The position numbers were made by a program, and so were the translations under genes. Positions 34,901 through 42,254 of a DNA stretch of 64,000 nucleotides are shown in pieces. The DNA comes from Hominisplanchenecus faecis (GTDB lineage: Bacteria > Bacillota > Clostridia > Lachnospirales > Lachnospiraceae), in NCBI RefSeq assembly GCF_020687205.1, contig NZ_JAJEQE010000003.1, forward strand, positions 59,385 to 123,384, in the 5' to 3' direction. The notes beneath the pieces are model-generated. The model had not been told where the DNA came from. It did no database searches and saw only the letters and a list, made by a program, of their open reading frames with translations. Within the stretch, counting starts at the first letter, position 1, and every line of letters begins with the position of its first letter.

Positions 34901-35602
34901 GCAGGCGGCTATACCGAGCATATCTGTGCCTGCGGGGCAAAATATCGTGACAATCTGACTCCTGCACTTGCTCATAATTATAAAACAACGACAAAAAAAG
35001 CTACAACAGCAAAGGATGGTGAAATAGTTTCTTCCTGCACAGAATGTGGTAAGGTAAGAAAAACCACCCCGATTTATAAGATTTCTTCCGTCAGACTTTT
35101 AAGGACATCCTGTGTCTATAACGGCAAAAGACAAAAACCGTCCGTTATTGTCAAAACCAGTAAGGGTGAAAAACTTGAAGAGGGAAAAGACTATATTGCG
35201 AGCTATCAGTCAGGAAGAAAAAAGGTTGGAAAATATGAAGTTCAGATTTCTTTTAAAGGGCAGTACAGTGGAAAGAAAATACTCGATTTTACAATCAGGC
35301 CAAAAGGTACCGCTGTATCAAAAGTAACAGCAAAATCAAAAGGATTTGCGGTAGCATGGAGCAGGCAGCCAGTGCAGACAACAGGTTATCAGATTCAATA
35401 CAGCGTTTCTTCAAAGTTTAAAAATGCAAAGAATATGACAGTACCAACGAGTAAGAACACAAAGAGAAAAATTTCAAAGCTGAAAGGCGGATCAAGGTAT
35501 CATGTAAGGATCCGCACATATAAAACAGTGAATGTAAATGGTAAAAAAAATAAGATTTACTCAAGTTGGTCAAAAGGCAAATCTGTTGTGACGAAAAGAT
35601 AA
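31997..35602 (+). CDS. BspA-like leucine-rich-repeat surface protein
   Basis: A 1201-residue exported protein. A signal peptide (hydrophobic LLTICLMLLLLLGAATL, cleavage near AEA) is followed by many LRR_5/BspA-type repeats to about residue 830, with units such as TKVTIPSSVQEIGDAAFYNC and LNRLDLPEGLTTLEDAAFYD. Next come four related cysteine-rich segments (about 835-1030: ATCQTGGFTCTVCAVCG, ATCTGSGYTGGTHCIFCG and so on), each with CxxC pairs. An Ig-like segment and a fibronectin III-like end (ATAKSKGFAVAW-type, ITGYQIQYSV-like) finish it. No LPXTG sorting motif is visible, so attachment is unclear. Such proteins bind host or dietary ligands. It stands alone behind its own promoter. Confidence 0.85.
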   Translation: MKTRLKNMISKLLTICLMLLLLLGAATLSAEAAGITGEEKVPGDAGFGFTYAFVSPTTIEITSYDGYEREVNIPAAIDGYTVVGIQNFRTGYAKPNAFVQKVILPETVTYIADDAFYDEKDWSAQVHSELREIVLNEGLKTIGERAFYNNSYLKKIEIPSSVTEIGKDAFASCSDLSDITFKGSNTFLHGGAFNISTGKINKMYEDWLYDNSSDDFLIWQGQLIAYKGTGKTPVIPDTVSVIGAGVFRERDITKVTIPSSVQEIGDAAFYNCTSLSAVDIPGSVKRIDDSAFSGCSSMKSVTFHEGLEVIGDGSFRECESLNRLDLPEGLTTLEDAAFYDCINIEDFTFPASLGDMEWSSIYTSKWYENLPDGAELYCGSVFLGCKNAGYPEKLTVRPGTKMVRIENSLSGVKELNLPDGLESLIIPDDGTDSGSITITSLTVPESVNYIDLNNMPELTDIKLPETAVLANDCFAACYKIKNLIIPRGNITLNGVNVGRTANVVLPDDVLEVNGPISNGGSSWDNINSGNSTLKSIDLKNVRILTNGALANCIVLDKVTLPDSLITLGVSAFQNCRKLRSIEGGGNVRQIGSSCFADCSELDDFGDLEKSVRNVGVLAFLDTDWFHDQPNGVVYFGKAAYAYKGTMAKDTVLNIKEGTVFVSYQFLAGQKELNPNFDQPNLAGLILPQSCKYIDGYAFAGAGNIKFIDLGGAIYIGGSAFNDNACETIVLPDSVRFVGNNAFSAANIRAVHLNEGLQALDEGAFFSYGAGKGIKVPASVAYIGPQAIGYCPVDPDIPFAGTKKIDGFAVGGEPGSVAQSYAETNEFDFETSVCTAHQPVTETVDATCQTGGFTCTVCAVCGTVTESEKTAVVAHKAVANDKIEATCTGSGYTGGTHCIFCGKTITEPQKTPALGHDWVIALEEYPGSAYTGMTRYYCRRCTFTWHEENESGHVHNYDYCMQTVYATCKAGGYTEHICACGAKYRDNLTPALAHNYKTTTKKATTAKDGEIVSSCTECGKVRKTTPIYKISSVRLLRTSCVYNGKRQKPSVIVKTSKGEKLEEGKDYIASYQSGRKKVGKYEVQISFKGQYSGKKILDFTIRPKGTAVSKVTAKSKGFAVAWSRQPVQTTGYQIQYSVSSKFKNAKNMTVPTSKNTKRKISKLKGGSRYHVRIRTYKTVNVNGKKNKIYSSWSKGKSVVTKR

Positions 35603-35719
35603 GAGCCGGATAATGTTGTTGTGAAGCAAGAAAATTTTGTTTACATTTTTGAAAAAATAATAAGAAGGCGATGAGGGGTATTGCGTCCATGATTCCGAAA
35701 CCAAAACGGATGCACAGCT

Positions 35720-35930
35720 CATAGAGTTCACAAAATCTTCACAAAAAATTAGCACTCACCTCTTGATAATGGAAGTCGATTTTTGTCCTGTCTTGTGTAT
35801 CCCGGAAGTGCCTGTTTTACAGGCTTTCCAGGGCATAGGTCATTTTGTCTGGTATTGTAAAGCAGTGTCAGATTTGTCGTAAATGTCGTAGATTTGTGGT
35901 CAAAAAATGATAAGAAATGGAGAGTGCTAA
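35720..35930 (+). other. Split or decayed CIRCE-like promoter region
   Basis: The sequence from 35720 (TTCACAAAATCTTCACAAAA, TTAGCACTC at 35749-35757, then ACCTCTTGAT) closely copies the hsp20 upstream region at 37173-37216, but the right CIRCE arm does not follow. A GAGTGCTAA arm appears at 35922-35930. Short AATGGA copies lie at both junctions. This looks like a CIRCE operator interrupted by about 155 bp, or a decayed duplicate. No gene is seen inside. Confidence 0.45.
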
Positions 35931-35933
35931 TAA

Positions 35934-35997
35934 TATGAACGCAGGCTACGAAGTGACTGCGTTCATGAGCAAGTAGCGAAGCGGATTGCGAATGTCC
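35934..35997 (+). repeat. Hairpin repeat with conserved TAGCGAAGCGGATTG tail
   Basis: ATGAACGCAG and CTGCGTTCAT form a perfect 10-bp hairpin. The tail TAGCGAAGCGGATTGCGAAT (35974-35993) recurs at 46923-46942 with one change (GTG for GCG). Both copies lie in intergenic DNA near degraded mobile-element sequence. Confidence 0.55.
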
Positions 35998-36135
35998 ACT
36001 GTTATGACTTATACAAATGTGAATGGATATCTGATTCCCAATCTCACCTATAAATCCGGTGAGCATCTGCTGAAAGTAGACAAGTCAGCCAGAAAACGGG
36101 AAGAAATTATTTTAAAAGAACTGATTTATGTTTAA
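35992..36135 (+). pseudogene. Internally deleted TnpV-like gene
   Basis: A 47-codon frame reads MSTVMTYTNVNGYLIPNLTY, then GEHLLKVDKSARKREEIILK. The first part resembles the conserved start of TnpV proteins of clostridial transposons (a Thr-Tyr-Thr...Gly-Tyr-Leu-Ile-Pro-Asp/Asn-Leu-Thr pattern). The second resembles their later HL-x-E/K-VD segment, with the middle missing. No ribosome site is obvious. It marks the remains of a mobile element. Confidence 0.5.
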
Positions 36136-36233
36136 AACCGAATTGATATTTTTGCGTTGATTGCGTATAATAAAAATGTAAAGAAAGTAAAGAAAACAAA
36201 GAAAACAAAGCAATCAATGAAAGGATGATGATT

Positions 36234-36491
36234 ATGGAAGTAGCAAAAATTTCCAGCAAAGGGCAGATTACAATTCCGGTATCTGTAAGGAACAAGTTAA
36301 AATTGAGAACTGGCGATAAAATTGTCATTCTTGAAGAAAATGGAAGATTTTATTTTGAAAACTCTGCCATGCTTGCATTTAAACGTGCAGAGGATGCCTT
36401 TGCGGGTGAAGCACAAAAGGCAGGATTTGAAACAGAAGAAGATATGCAGGAGTATATGAAAGAAATCCGGAAGGAAGTAAGGGGGCGTTGA
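36234..36491 (+). CDS. AbrB/MazE-type antitoxin
   Basis: An 85-residue protein from ATG 36234, chosen because AAAGGA at 36220-36225 is correctly spaced. Residues 3-45 are a SpoVT/AbrB swapped-hairpin domain (AKISSKGQITIPVSVRNKLK then RTGDKIVILEENGRFYF). The rest is an acidic helical tail that would neutralise the toxin (EDAFAGEAQKAGFETEEDMQ). The toxin gene follows with two bases between stop and start. It probably represses its own promoter. Confidence 0.82.
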   Translation: MEVAKISSKGQITIPVSVRNKLKLRTGDKIVILEENGRFYFENSAMLAFKRAEDAFAGEAQKAGFETEEDMQEYMKEIRKEVRGR

Positions 36492-36492
36492 T

Positions 36493-36891
36493 TTGCGGAT
36501 AATGCTTGATACCAACATCTTTATTTCCATGATCTTCTTTCCTTCTGCACAGACCAGAGAACTGGCAAGAAGATTAACAGAAAGCCATCAGATAGTAGTT
36601 TGCGATTATGTGATTGAAGAATTACGACTTGTAACGGAACGTAAATTTCCGGCAAAGAGAAAATTCCTTGACCGATTTTTCATGGAATTACCATTTGAAC
36701 TGGTTTATACACCGAAAGAACTGGATTTGAACGAGTTCCCGGAAATGAGGGATGTAAAAGATTCCCCGATCCTTGCAACTGCAATTATGGAAGGGATTGA
36801 TGTATTTCTGACCGGGGATAAAGACTTTTTGGTGTTGGATGTCGAAACACCAGAGATTCTCACAATGAAAGACTTTTTGGAACAATATTAA
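36493..36891 (+). CDS. PIN-domain toxin
   Basis: A 132-residue PIN ribonuclease. TTG 36493 gives MRIMLDTNIFISMIF, the family's usual N-terminus; ATG 36502 is the alternative. Acidic catalytic residues are visible: LDTNIF (Asp), CDYVIEELRLV (Glu), VKDSPILATAIMEG (Asp) and LTGDKDFLVL (Asp). It would cleave RNA when released by the AbrB-like partner. Translational coupling and the neighbourhood of mobile-element debris support a type II toxin-antitoxin pair. Confidence 0.82.
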   Translation: MRIMLDTNIFISMIFFPSAQTRELARRLTESHQIVVCDYVIEELRLVTERKFPAKRKFLDRFFMELPFELVYTPKELDLNEFPEMRDVKDSPILATAIMEGIDVFLTGDKDFLVLDVETPEILTMKDFLEQY

Positions 36892-36962
36892 AAATGAATA
36901 AATGCAAAGTAAGGCGTGAGTCATAGAAATGTGGCTTGTGCCTTTTCTTTTGCTCTGAAGTG

Positions 36963-37172
36963 ATGAACATGAATAAGAAGTTCCTGAAGCATTATATGGA
37001 AACAGAACCGGAAGGTACTTCCAAGAAGTATATCTTTTTGGTGGATAATCAGCCAGAAGTAGGGAAAGATTTGGAACAGTTTGTCCTACGGTTTGAGCGA
37101 GAACCGAAGAATGATCCGAAATTAAGTTATTTCCACAAGTTTGATTTAAAAGGAAATGTGCATGGCTCGTAG
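36963..37172 (+). CDS. Small hypothetical protein
   Basis: A 69-residue frame from ATG 36963 (MNKKFLKHYMETEPEGTSKK, later FVLRFEREPKNDPKLSYFHK). The ribosome site is weak. The basic, aromatic composition looks like a real protein but no family is recognised. It could be a fragment of a larger gene. A terminator-like hairpin (AAGGCGTGAG...CTTGTGCCTTTT, about 36909-36945) separates it from the PIN gene. Confidence 0.4.
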   Translation: MNMNKKFLKHYMETEPEGTSKKYIFLVDNQPEVGKDLEQFVLRFEREPKNDPKLSYFHKFDLKGNVHGS

Positions 37173-37198
37173 CGTTCACAAAATCTTCACAAAATAAT

Positions 37199-37241
37199 TA
37201 GCACTCATCTATTGACAGTGCTAACATTGCGTGCTATAGTA
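37199..37241 (+). promoter_or_regulatory. CIRCE operator and promoter of hsp20
   Basis: TTAGCACTC (37199-37207), nine bases, then CAGTGCTAA (37217-37225): one mismatch from the canonical CIRCE inverted repeat bound by HrcA. TTGACA (37213-37218) and TATAGT (37236-37241) are 17 bp apart with an extended TGC, and the operator overlaps the -35. Heat-shock derepression of the Hsp20 gene is expected. Confidence 0.85.
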
Positions 37242-37419
37242 CAGATAGAACAAAGGAAGAGGAGAAAGGGAACAGGAAATAAGAAAAAGAGGTTCCCGAA
37301 AATCCAAAACCTCCTGAGTCCTGATAAGCGAAATGAAAAGTAAATGTAACTGTTCGGTACAGGTCGAAGTACCCGGAATGCGAAAAGGTTACTGCAATTA
37401 GAAAAAGGAGAGATGACTT

Positions 37420-37884
37420 ATGTTGATGCCGAGCATTTTTGGAGAAAATTTATTTGATGACTTTTTTGGTGATTTCCCATTTTATTACGATAAAGATATG
37501 AAGAACGTTGAGAAGAAACTTTACGGACGTAAAGCCAGCCATGTAATGAAAACCGATATCAAAGAAACAGATAATGGTTATGAGCTGGTTGTAGATCTTC
37601 CGGGATTCACAAAAGATGAAGTTCAGGCTACGCTTGAAAATGGTTATCTGACCATCAGTGCAGAAAAAGGTCTGGACAAAGATGAGAAAGAAAAAGAAAC
37701 CGGTCATTATATCCGCAAAGAACGTTATGCGGGAGCGTGCAGCAGAAGCTTTTATGTCGGTGAAGATGTAGAACAGGCCGATATCAAGGCTGAGTTCAAA
37801 CATGGTATCCTGACCCTGTTTGTTCCAAAGAAAGAAGCAAAACCGGCAGTAGAGCAGAAAAAGACCATTGCAATCGAAGGCTGA
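37420..37884 (+). CDS. Small heat-shock protein Hsp20
   Basis: A 154-residue alpha-crystallin-family chaperone from ATG 37420 after AAAGGAGA. The N-terminal arm is Phe/Asp-rich (FGENLFDDFFGDFPFYYDKD). The crystallin domain spans about 42-140 with MKTDIKETDNGYELVVDLPG, YAGACSRSFYVGEDVEQADI and AEFKHGILTLFVPKKEA. The C-terminal KTIAIEG tail carries the I-x-I motif that docks oligomers. It holds unfolding proteins for refolding. A CIRCE-controlled promoter lies about 180 bp upstream, leaving a long leader. Confidence 0.92.
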   Translation: MLMPSIFGENLFDDFFGDFPFYYDKDMKNVEKKLYGRKASHVMKTDIKETDNGYELVVDLPGFTKDEVQATLENGYLTISAEKGLDKDEKEKETGHYIRKERYAGACSRSFYVGEDVEQADIKAEFKHGILTLFVPKKEAKPAVEQKKTIAIEG

Positions 37885-37934
37885 TCCTTTTGAGAGGAAG
37901 GGGTTCGCAAAAAAAGCAGTTTAACGAAACAGAA

Positions 37935-38005
37935 AGGCGGATGCTAAATATCCGCCTGATGTGAGATGGAAGTCCCGGCAGATGAAAATCTGCCGGGGCT
38001 TTTTG
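37935..38005 (+). terminator. Tandem hairpins terminating hsp20
   Basis: AGGCGGAT/ATCCGCCT (37935-37957) is followed by CCCGGCAGAT/ATCTGCCGGG with a GAAA loop (37974-37997) and CTTTTT. The second is a strong intrinsic terminator. Confidence 0.9.
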
Positions 38006-38093
38006 TATTATGAAAGGTTATCATTTTCAGAGATTCGAGAAATACAGGAAAAAAGCGATATTATCCCGATATTTCCAATATATACAAAACCTA

Positions 38094-38122
38094 TTGACAT
38101 AATAAGAATTAAGTGGTATAGT
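38094..38122 (+). promoter_or_regulatory. Promoter of the CODH-like gene
   Basis: TTGACA (38094-38099) and TATAGT (38117-38122) are exactly 17 bp apart, about 75 bp before the start codon. This is a strong housekeeping-type promoter, and no operator-like dyad is obvious. Confidence 0.7.
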
Positions 38123-38198
38123 AACCCAAAAATGAAAAAAAACTTTCAGAAAGAAGCATAGAGATAGATTTTTCAAAAAGCAGAAAAGGAAAACAGGT

Positions 38199-40319
38199 AT
38201 GGACAATAAAGAAAAGAAAAACGAACAGGATATGATCAATACGCAGGTTGAACCGCATAATCACAGAGCGATCATTGGATTTGACAAAAACGGTGTTCCG
38301 AAAGTTCTGGTGCCGGTCAGCGGCCATACACACAAACATGTAGATGAAAACGGAACCGAGTATGAACACAGCCACGAGGAGGTTTTCACGGAAGATTACA
38401 TGAAGGCGGTTGCAGCTTATCGCAAAACATTTCCGACAAAGCAGGATGTGCTGGACAATGTGCCGGACCCGGCAGTCAAAGAAATGATGCTGCGTATGGA
38501 GCAGCTTGGATATGATACGGCATTTGACCGTTTTGACAAACAACAGCCACAGTGCAGTTTTGGACTGAGCGGTACTTGCTGCCGTATCTGTAACATGGGT
38601 CCATGCCGTATCACTTCGAAATCTCCGAGAGGTGTCTGTGGTGCAGATGCAGATCTGATCGTTGCGAGAAATCTGCTTCGCGGTGCGGCAGCCGGTGCAG
38701 CACAGCATGGCATGCATGCAAGAGAACTGATCCTGATGCTGAAATGGGCAGCTCAGGGCAAACTGGATATTCCGATCATCGGAGAATACAAAGTCATTGC
38801 AATGGCAAAGGCATTTGGCATCAAAACAAAACACAGACAGATCAAAAATATCGCGATTGACCTGGCAGATGCACTTCTTGCAGATTTATCGAGAACAGAG
38901 CCGGATGAATACAAAGTGATCACTGCCTGTGCAGCACCGGAGCGTCAGAAAGTATGGAAAGATATGGATATTCTGCCGATTAGTGCTTATCACGAAGTGT
39001 TTGAAGCTTACCACAAAACAGGCTGTGCGACGGACGGAGACTGGGAGAGCGTGATGAAACAGTTTCTTCGCTGTGGACTTGCCTTTACATTCAGCGGTGT
39101 TGTTTCTACATCGATCGCAACCGATGCACTGCTTGGAGTCGGTGACCGTGTGACTTCCAAGGTAAACGTCGGAGCATTGAAAAAAGGCTATGTAAATATC
39201 GCAGTTCACGGACATCTGCCGATTCTGGTAAAAGAGATCGTAAAGGCTGGACAGAGCGAGAAATTTCAGAAACTTGCGAAAGAAAAAGGAGCAAAGGGCA
39301 TTCAGTTTTACGGCATCTGCTGTTCCGGACTTTCTTCTATGTACCGTTATGAGGGCGTTATCCCACTGTCCAATGCAGTCAGTGCAGAACTGGTGCTTGG
39401 AACCGGAGCACTGGATCTTTGGGTAGCAGATGTGCAGGAAGTTTATCCGGCGATCATGGATGTTGCAAAATGTTTCAAGACAACGGTTGTCACGACACAC
39501 GATTCTGCGAGACTTCCGGGAGCAGAACATATCGGATACGACCATCATCATTCGAATATCGCGGAGACAAAAAAGATTGCAGAACGCATCGTAGAGCGTG
39601 CAATCGAAAGTTTTGAGGCACGAAAAGGTGTGCCGGTATTTATTCCGAAATATGAAGTAGAGGCAGAAGTTGGATTTTCTGTAGAATATCTGTGCAAAAA
39701 ATACGGCAGTCTGGAGCCGATTGCGGATGCAATCCGAGAGGGCAAAATCCTTGGTGTGGTAAATATGGTCGGATGCAACAATCCGAAAGTACTCTACGAA
39801 AAAGCGATCCTTGATGTCTGTGATGTACTTCTGAAAAATAACGTTCTGATTATCACAAACGGATGTGCATCCTTCCCGCTGATGAAAATGGGTTATTGCC
39901 AGACTTCCGAGTTTGCTTACAGCAAGGCAGGAGAAGGATTAAGAGAATTTCTCAAACCGGATATGCCTCCGGTATGGCATGTCGGAGAATGTATCGACAA
40001 CACCAGATCATCCGGAATCTTTGCAGGTATTGCAAATGCATTCGGAAAAGCAATGTACGAAATGCCGTTCGCTTTTGCATCACCGGAGTGGTCAAATGAA
40101 AAAGGAATTGATGCGGCACTTGGCTTCCGCCTGAACGGAATCAGTTCTTACCACTGTGTGGAAGCACCGATCCATGGTTCTTCAAAAGTCATCGAATTTT
40201 TGAAAGAAGGAACAAAAGAAACGCTGCATTCTTCCATGGTGGTAGATGTGGATCCGGTATCACTCGGCGAGAAAATGGTAGCTGATATGAAAGAAAAACG
40301 CAGACAGCTTGGAATCTGA
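38199..40319 (+). CDS. CO-dehydrogenase (CooS)-like iron-sulfur protein
   Basis: A 706-residue protein of the anaerobic Ni-CODH family, with a histidine-rich N-terminal extension (residues 43-59: HTHKHVDENGTEYEHSH) not typical of CooS. D- and B-cluster cysteines are all present: C119, C127, C128, C131, C136 and C147. Of the C-cluster ligands I see His337/339 (VHGH), C374/375 (YGICC), C526 (VGCNN), C556 (NGCAS) and C598 (GECID). At the place of the remaining cysteine (C333 of the C. hydrogenoformans enzyme) the protein has Glu414 (WVADVQEVYP). It may therefore bind a modified cluster or catalyse something other than CO oxidation. No CooF, CooC or ACS gene is nearby; a nitrate/sulfonate-type importer follows without a clear terminator. 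Confidence 0.85.
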   Translation: MDNKEKKNEQDMINTQVEPHNHRAIIGFDKNGVPKVLVPVSGHTHKHVDENGTEYEHSHEEVFTEDYMKAVAAYRKTFPTKQDVLDNVPDPAVKEMMLRMEQLGYDTAFDRFDKQQPQCSFGLSGTCCRICNMGPCRITSKSPRGVCGADADLIVARNLLRGAAAGAAQHGMHARELILMLKWAAQGKLDIPIIGEYKVIAMAKAFGIKTKHRQIKNIAIDLADALLADLSRTEPDEYKVITACAAPERQKVWKDMDILPISAYHEVFEAYHKTGCATDGDWESVMKQFLRCGLAFTFSGVVSTSIATDALLGVGDRVTSKVNVGALKKGYVNIAVHGHLPILVKEIVKAGQSEKFQKLAKEKGAKGIQFYGICCSGLSSMYRYEGVIPLSNAVSAELVLGTGALDLWVADVQEVYPAIMDVAKCFKTTVVTTHDSARLPGAEHIGYDHHHSNIAETKKIAERIVERAIESFEARKGVPVFIPKYEVEAEVGFSVEYLCKKYGSLEPIADAIREGKILGVVNMVGCNNPKVLYEKAILDVCDVLLKNNVLIITNGCASFPLMKMGYCQTSEFAYSKAGEGLREFLKPDMPPVWHVGECIDNTRSSGIFAGIANAFGKAMYEMPFAFASPEWSNEKGIDAALGFRLNGISSYHCVEAPIHGSSKVIEFLKEGTKETLHSSMVVDVDPVSLGEKMVADMKEKRRQLGI

Positions 40320-40427
40320 TCAAAAATTGCGAAACGATAAAGTACAGAAAAATCCAGATGACATTTTTAAAAAATGCCATGAGCGTTTGAGTTAAATAGC
40401 TGCCCGAAAACAGACATAGGAGTACTT

Positions 40428-41402
40428 ATGAGAAAATATAAAATCAGAAAAAGCCTGTGCATGCTGCTTGTCCTGACGCTTCTGACAGTTTTGTCCTCAG
40501 GATGCGGCAGATCTGAGGCAAAATATACCGCAGACGGAAAGAAGCAGATCATCACGATCGGCTACCTTCCGATCACACATGCACTGGCTGTCTTTAAAGA
40601 AAAAGAATTGCTTGATGCAGACGAAAACAGCACTCTGCAGATACAGCTTCAGAAATTCAGTTCCTGGACCGATCTGATGGATGCATTAAATTCCGGAAGG
40701 ATCAACGGAGCGTCCGTGCTGGCAGAACTTGCGATGGCAGCCGTCAGTAACGGGCTGGATCTCAAAGCAGTGGCACTGGGACATAAAGATGGAAATGTGG
40801 TGATCGTTTCCAATGACATCACAAAAGTAGAAGATCTGAAAGGCAAAACCTTTGCCATTCCATCTAAACAGTCTTCCCACAATATTTTACTGAACGATAT
40901 GCTTTCTGATGCGGGAATGTCGATTGACGATGTAAAGGTTGTCCAGCTTGCACCGGCAGAAATGCCGTCTTCCTTGGCAAGCGGTGCAATTGATGGATAT
41001 TGCGTTGCAGAACCGTTCGGAGCACAGGCAGTGGTGCAGGATTACGGCCATGTGCTTTATGATTCCACACAGCTGTGGCAGAATTCCATCTGCTGTGCCC
41101 TCGTTATGAATGGAAGCTTTCTTGAAAAAAACAAGGAAGCCGTTGATAAACTGGTTGCCGGATACGAAGAGGCCGGAAACAGGCTCGACGAAACAACGGC
41201 AAAAACACTTGCAGAAGCTTATCTTGGACAGAATGAAAAGACGCTGGAAGTTTCCATGCAGTGGATTCATTATGACAATCTGCAGATCACAAAATCCGAT
41301 TACGAACAGCTGACAGAACGAATGAAGAAGTACGGAATCAACAAAAATCCGCCGTCTTATGAAGACTTCGTATATCAGCCTGAAAGCAGCGAATCTGATT
41401 AA
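40428..41402 (+). CDS. Nitrate/sulfonate/taurine-type substrate-binding lipoprotein
   Basis: A 324-residue NMT1/SsuA-like binding protein with a lipoprotein signal (TLLTVLSSGC, Cys26). The first strand IITIGYLPITHALAVFKEKE, KLASVLAELAMAAVSNG-like core and GNVVIVSNDITKVEDLKGKT with SSLASGAIDGYCVAEPFGAQ are typical of importers for small oxyanions or cyclic amines. It binds substrate outside the membrane. Its placement 108 bp after the CODH-like gene, with matching ABC genes behind, suggests that the imported molecule is the substrate, product or cofactor source of that enzyme. This link is inference. Confidence 0.85.
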   Translation: MRKYKIRKSLCMLLVLTLLTVLSSGCGRSEAKYTADGKKQIITIGYLPITHALAVFKEKELLDADENSTLQIQLQKFSSWTDLMDALNSGRINGASVLAELAMAAVSNGLDLKAVALGHKDGNVVIVSNDITKVEDLKGKTFAIPSKQSSHNILLNDMLSDAGMSIDDVKVVQLAPAEMPSSLASGAIDGYCVAEPFGAQAVVQDYGHVLYDSTQLWQNSICCALVMNGSFLEKNKEAVDKLVAGYEEAGNRLDETTAKTLAEAYLGQNEKTLEVSMQWIHYDNLQITKSDYEQLTERMKKYGINKNPPSYEDFVYQPESSESD

Positions 41403-41470
41403 AATAGCGTATAGAAAAGAACGGTGCGTCTTGAAATTCGACTTGAAAGAAAAAGCGAGGAAACAATATT

Positions 41471-42250
41471 ATGTGGAAAAAAGGTATCAGAGTTATCGTG
41501 TCATTTGTAGTTGTACTTCTGGTATGGCAGATCGCCTGCACAGTGACAAACGCAAATGCAACACTGTTTCCGTCTCCGGTCAAAGTCGGAGAGGAATTTG
41601 TTAAATTGTTTACACAGGGACTGGAAGGAAGTACTTCCCACGTTACCTTACCGGGACATATCCGGATCAGCCTGCTACGTTTTGCGACCGGCTATGTGCT
41701 TGCAGCCGTATCTGCGATCCTGCTGGGACTGATCCTCGGAAGCCTTCCGAAAGTATTTCAGTTTATCAACCCGATCCTTCAGATCATCCGTCCGATTGCA
41801 CCGGTAGCATTCCTGCCGTTTATCGTATTCTGGTTCGGAATCGGTGATGTGCCTGCGATCGTGATCATCTTTATAGCCGGATTCTTCCCGATTCTGCTCT
41901 CCGTTGTGGCGGCGGTACAGCATGTAGATGGGATTTATTATAAAATCGCCAACAGCTTCGGAGTTGGAAAAGTAAAGACATTATTTGGCATTGTATTTCC
42001 GGCGATTTTTACACAGATTGCAAATGCACTTCGCCTGGCACTTGGAACATCCTGGATTTTTCTGGTTTCCGGAGAGATGGTAGGTGCACAGTCCGGACTT
42101 GGATTTCTGATCATGGACAGCAAAAACTGCATGCGTTTTGATGCACTTCTGGCAACTATGATCACGATCGGAGTGATCGGATTTATCTTAGATGGCTTGT
42201 TACGTTTCGCAGAAAAAGCGATCAGCACAAAAATTGGATTTGGAGTGTAG
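41471..42250 (+). CDS. ABC permease, SsuC/TauC type
   Basis: A 259-residue permease with six membrane segments. The family's cytosolic loop is seen (NSFGVGKVKTLFGIVFPAIF), along with IRPIAPVAFLPFIVFWFGIG and SWIFLVSGEMVGAQSGLGFL. It forms the membrane channel as a dimer. The ATG at 41471 has only a modest GAGGAAAC ribosome site. It starts about 70 bp after the binding protein and ends five bases before the ATPase gene. Confidence 0.85.
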   Translation: MWKKGIRVIVSFVVVLLVWQIACTVTNANATLFPSPVKVGEEFVKLFTQGLEGSTSHVTLPGHIRISLLRFATGYVLAAVSAILLGLILGSLPKVFQFINPILQIIRPIAPVAFLPFIVFWFGIGDVPAIVIIFIAGFFPILLSVVAAVQHVDGIYYKIANSFGVGKVKTLFGIVFPAIFTQIANALRLALGTSWIFLVSGEMVGAQSGLGFLIMDSKNCMRFDALLATMITIGVIGFILDGLLRFAEKAISTKIGFGV

Positions 42251-42254
42251 AGAA

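Noticed and set aside
31997..35602. CRISPR-like regular repeats
   Set aside because: The internal periodicity belongs to leucine-rich repeats in protein sequence; no array of identical short repeats with unique spacers is present in the window.
38886..39551. 221-codon minus-strand frame
   Set aside because: Antisense of the CODH-like gene; histidine- and cysteine-rich composition is due to the opposite codons.
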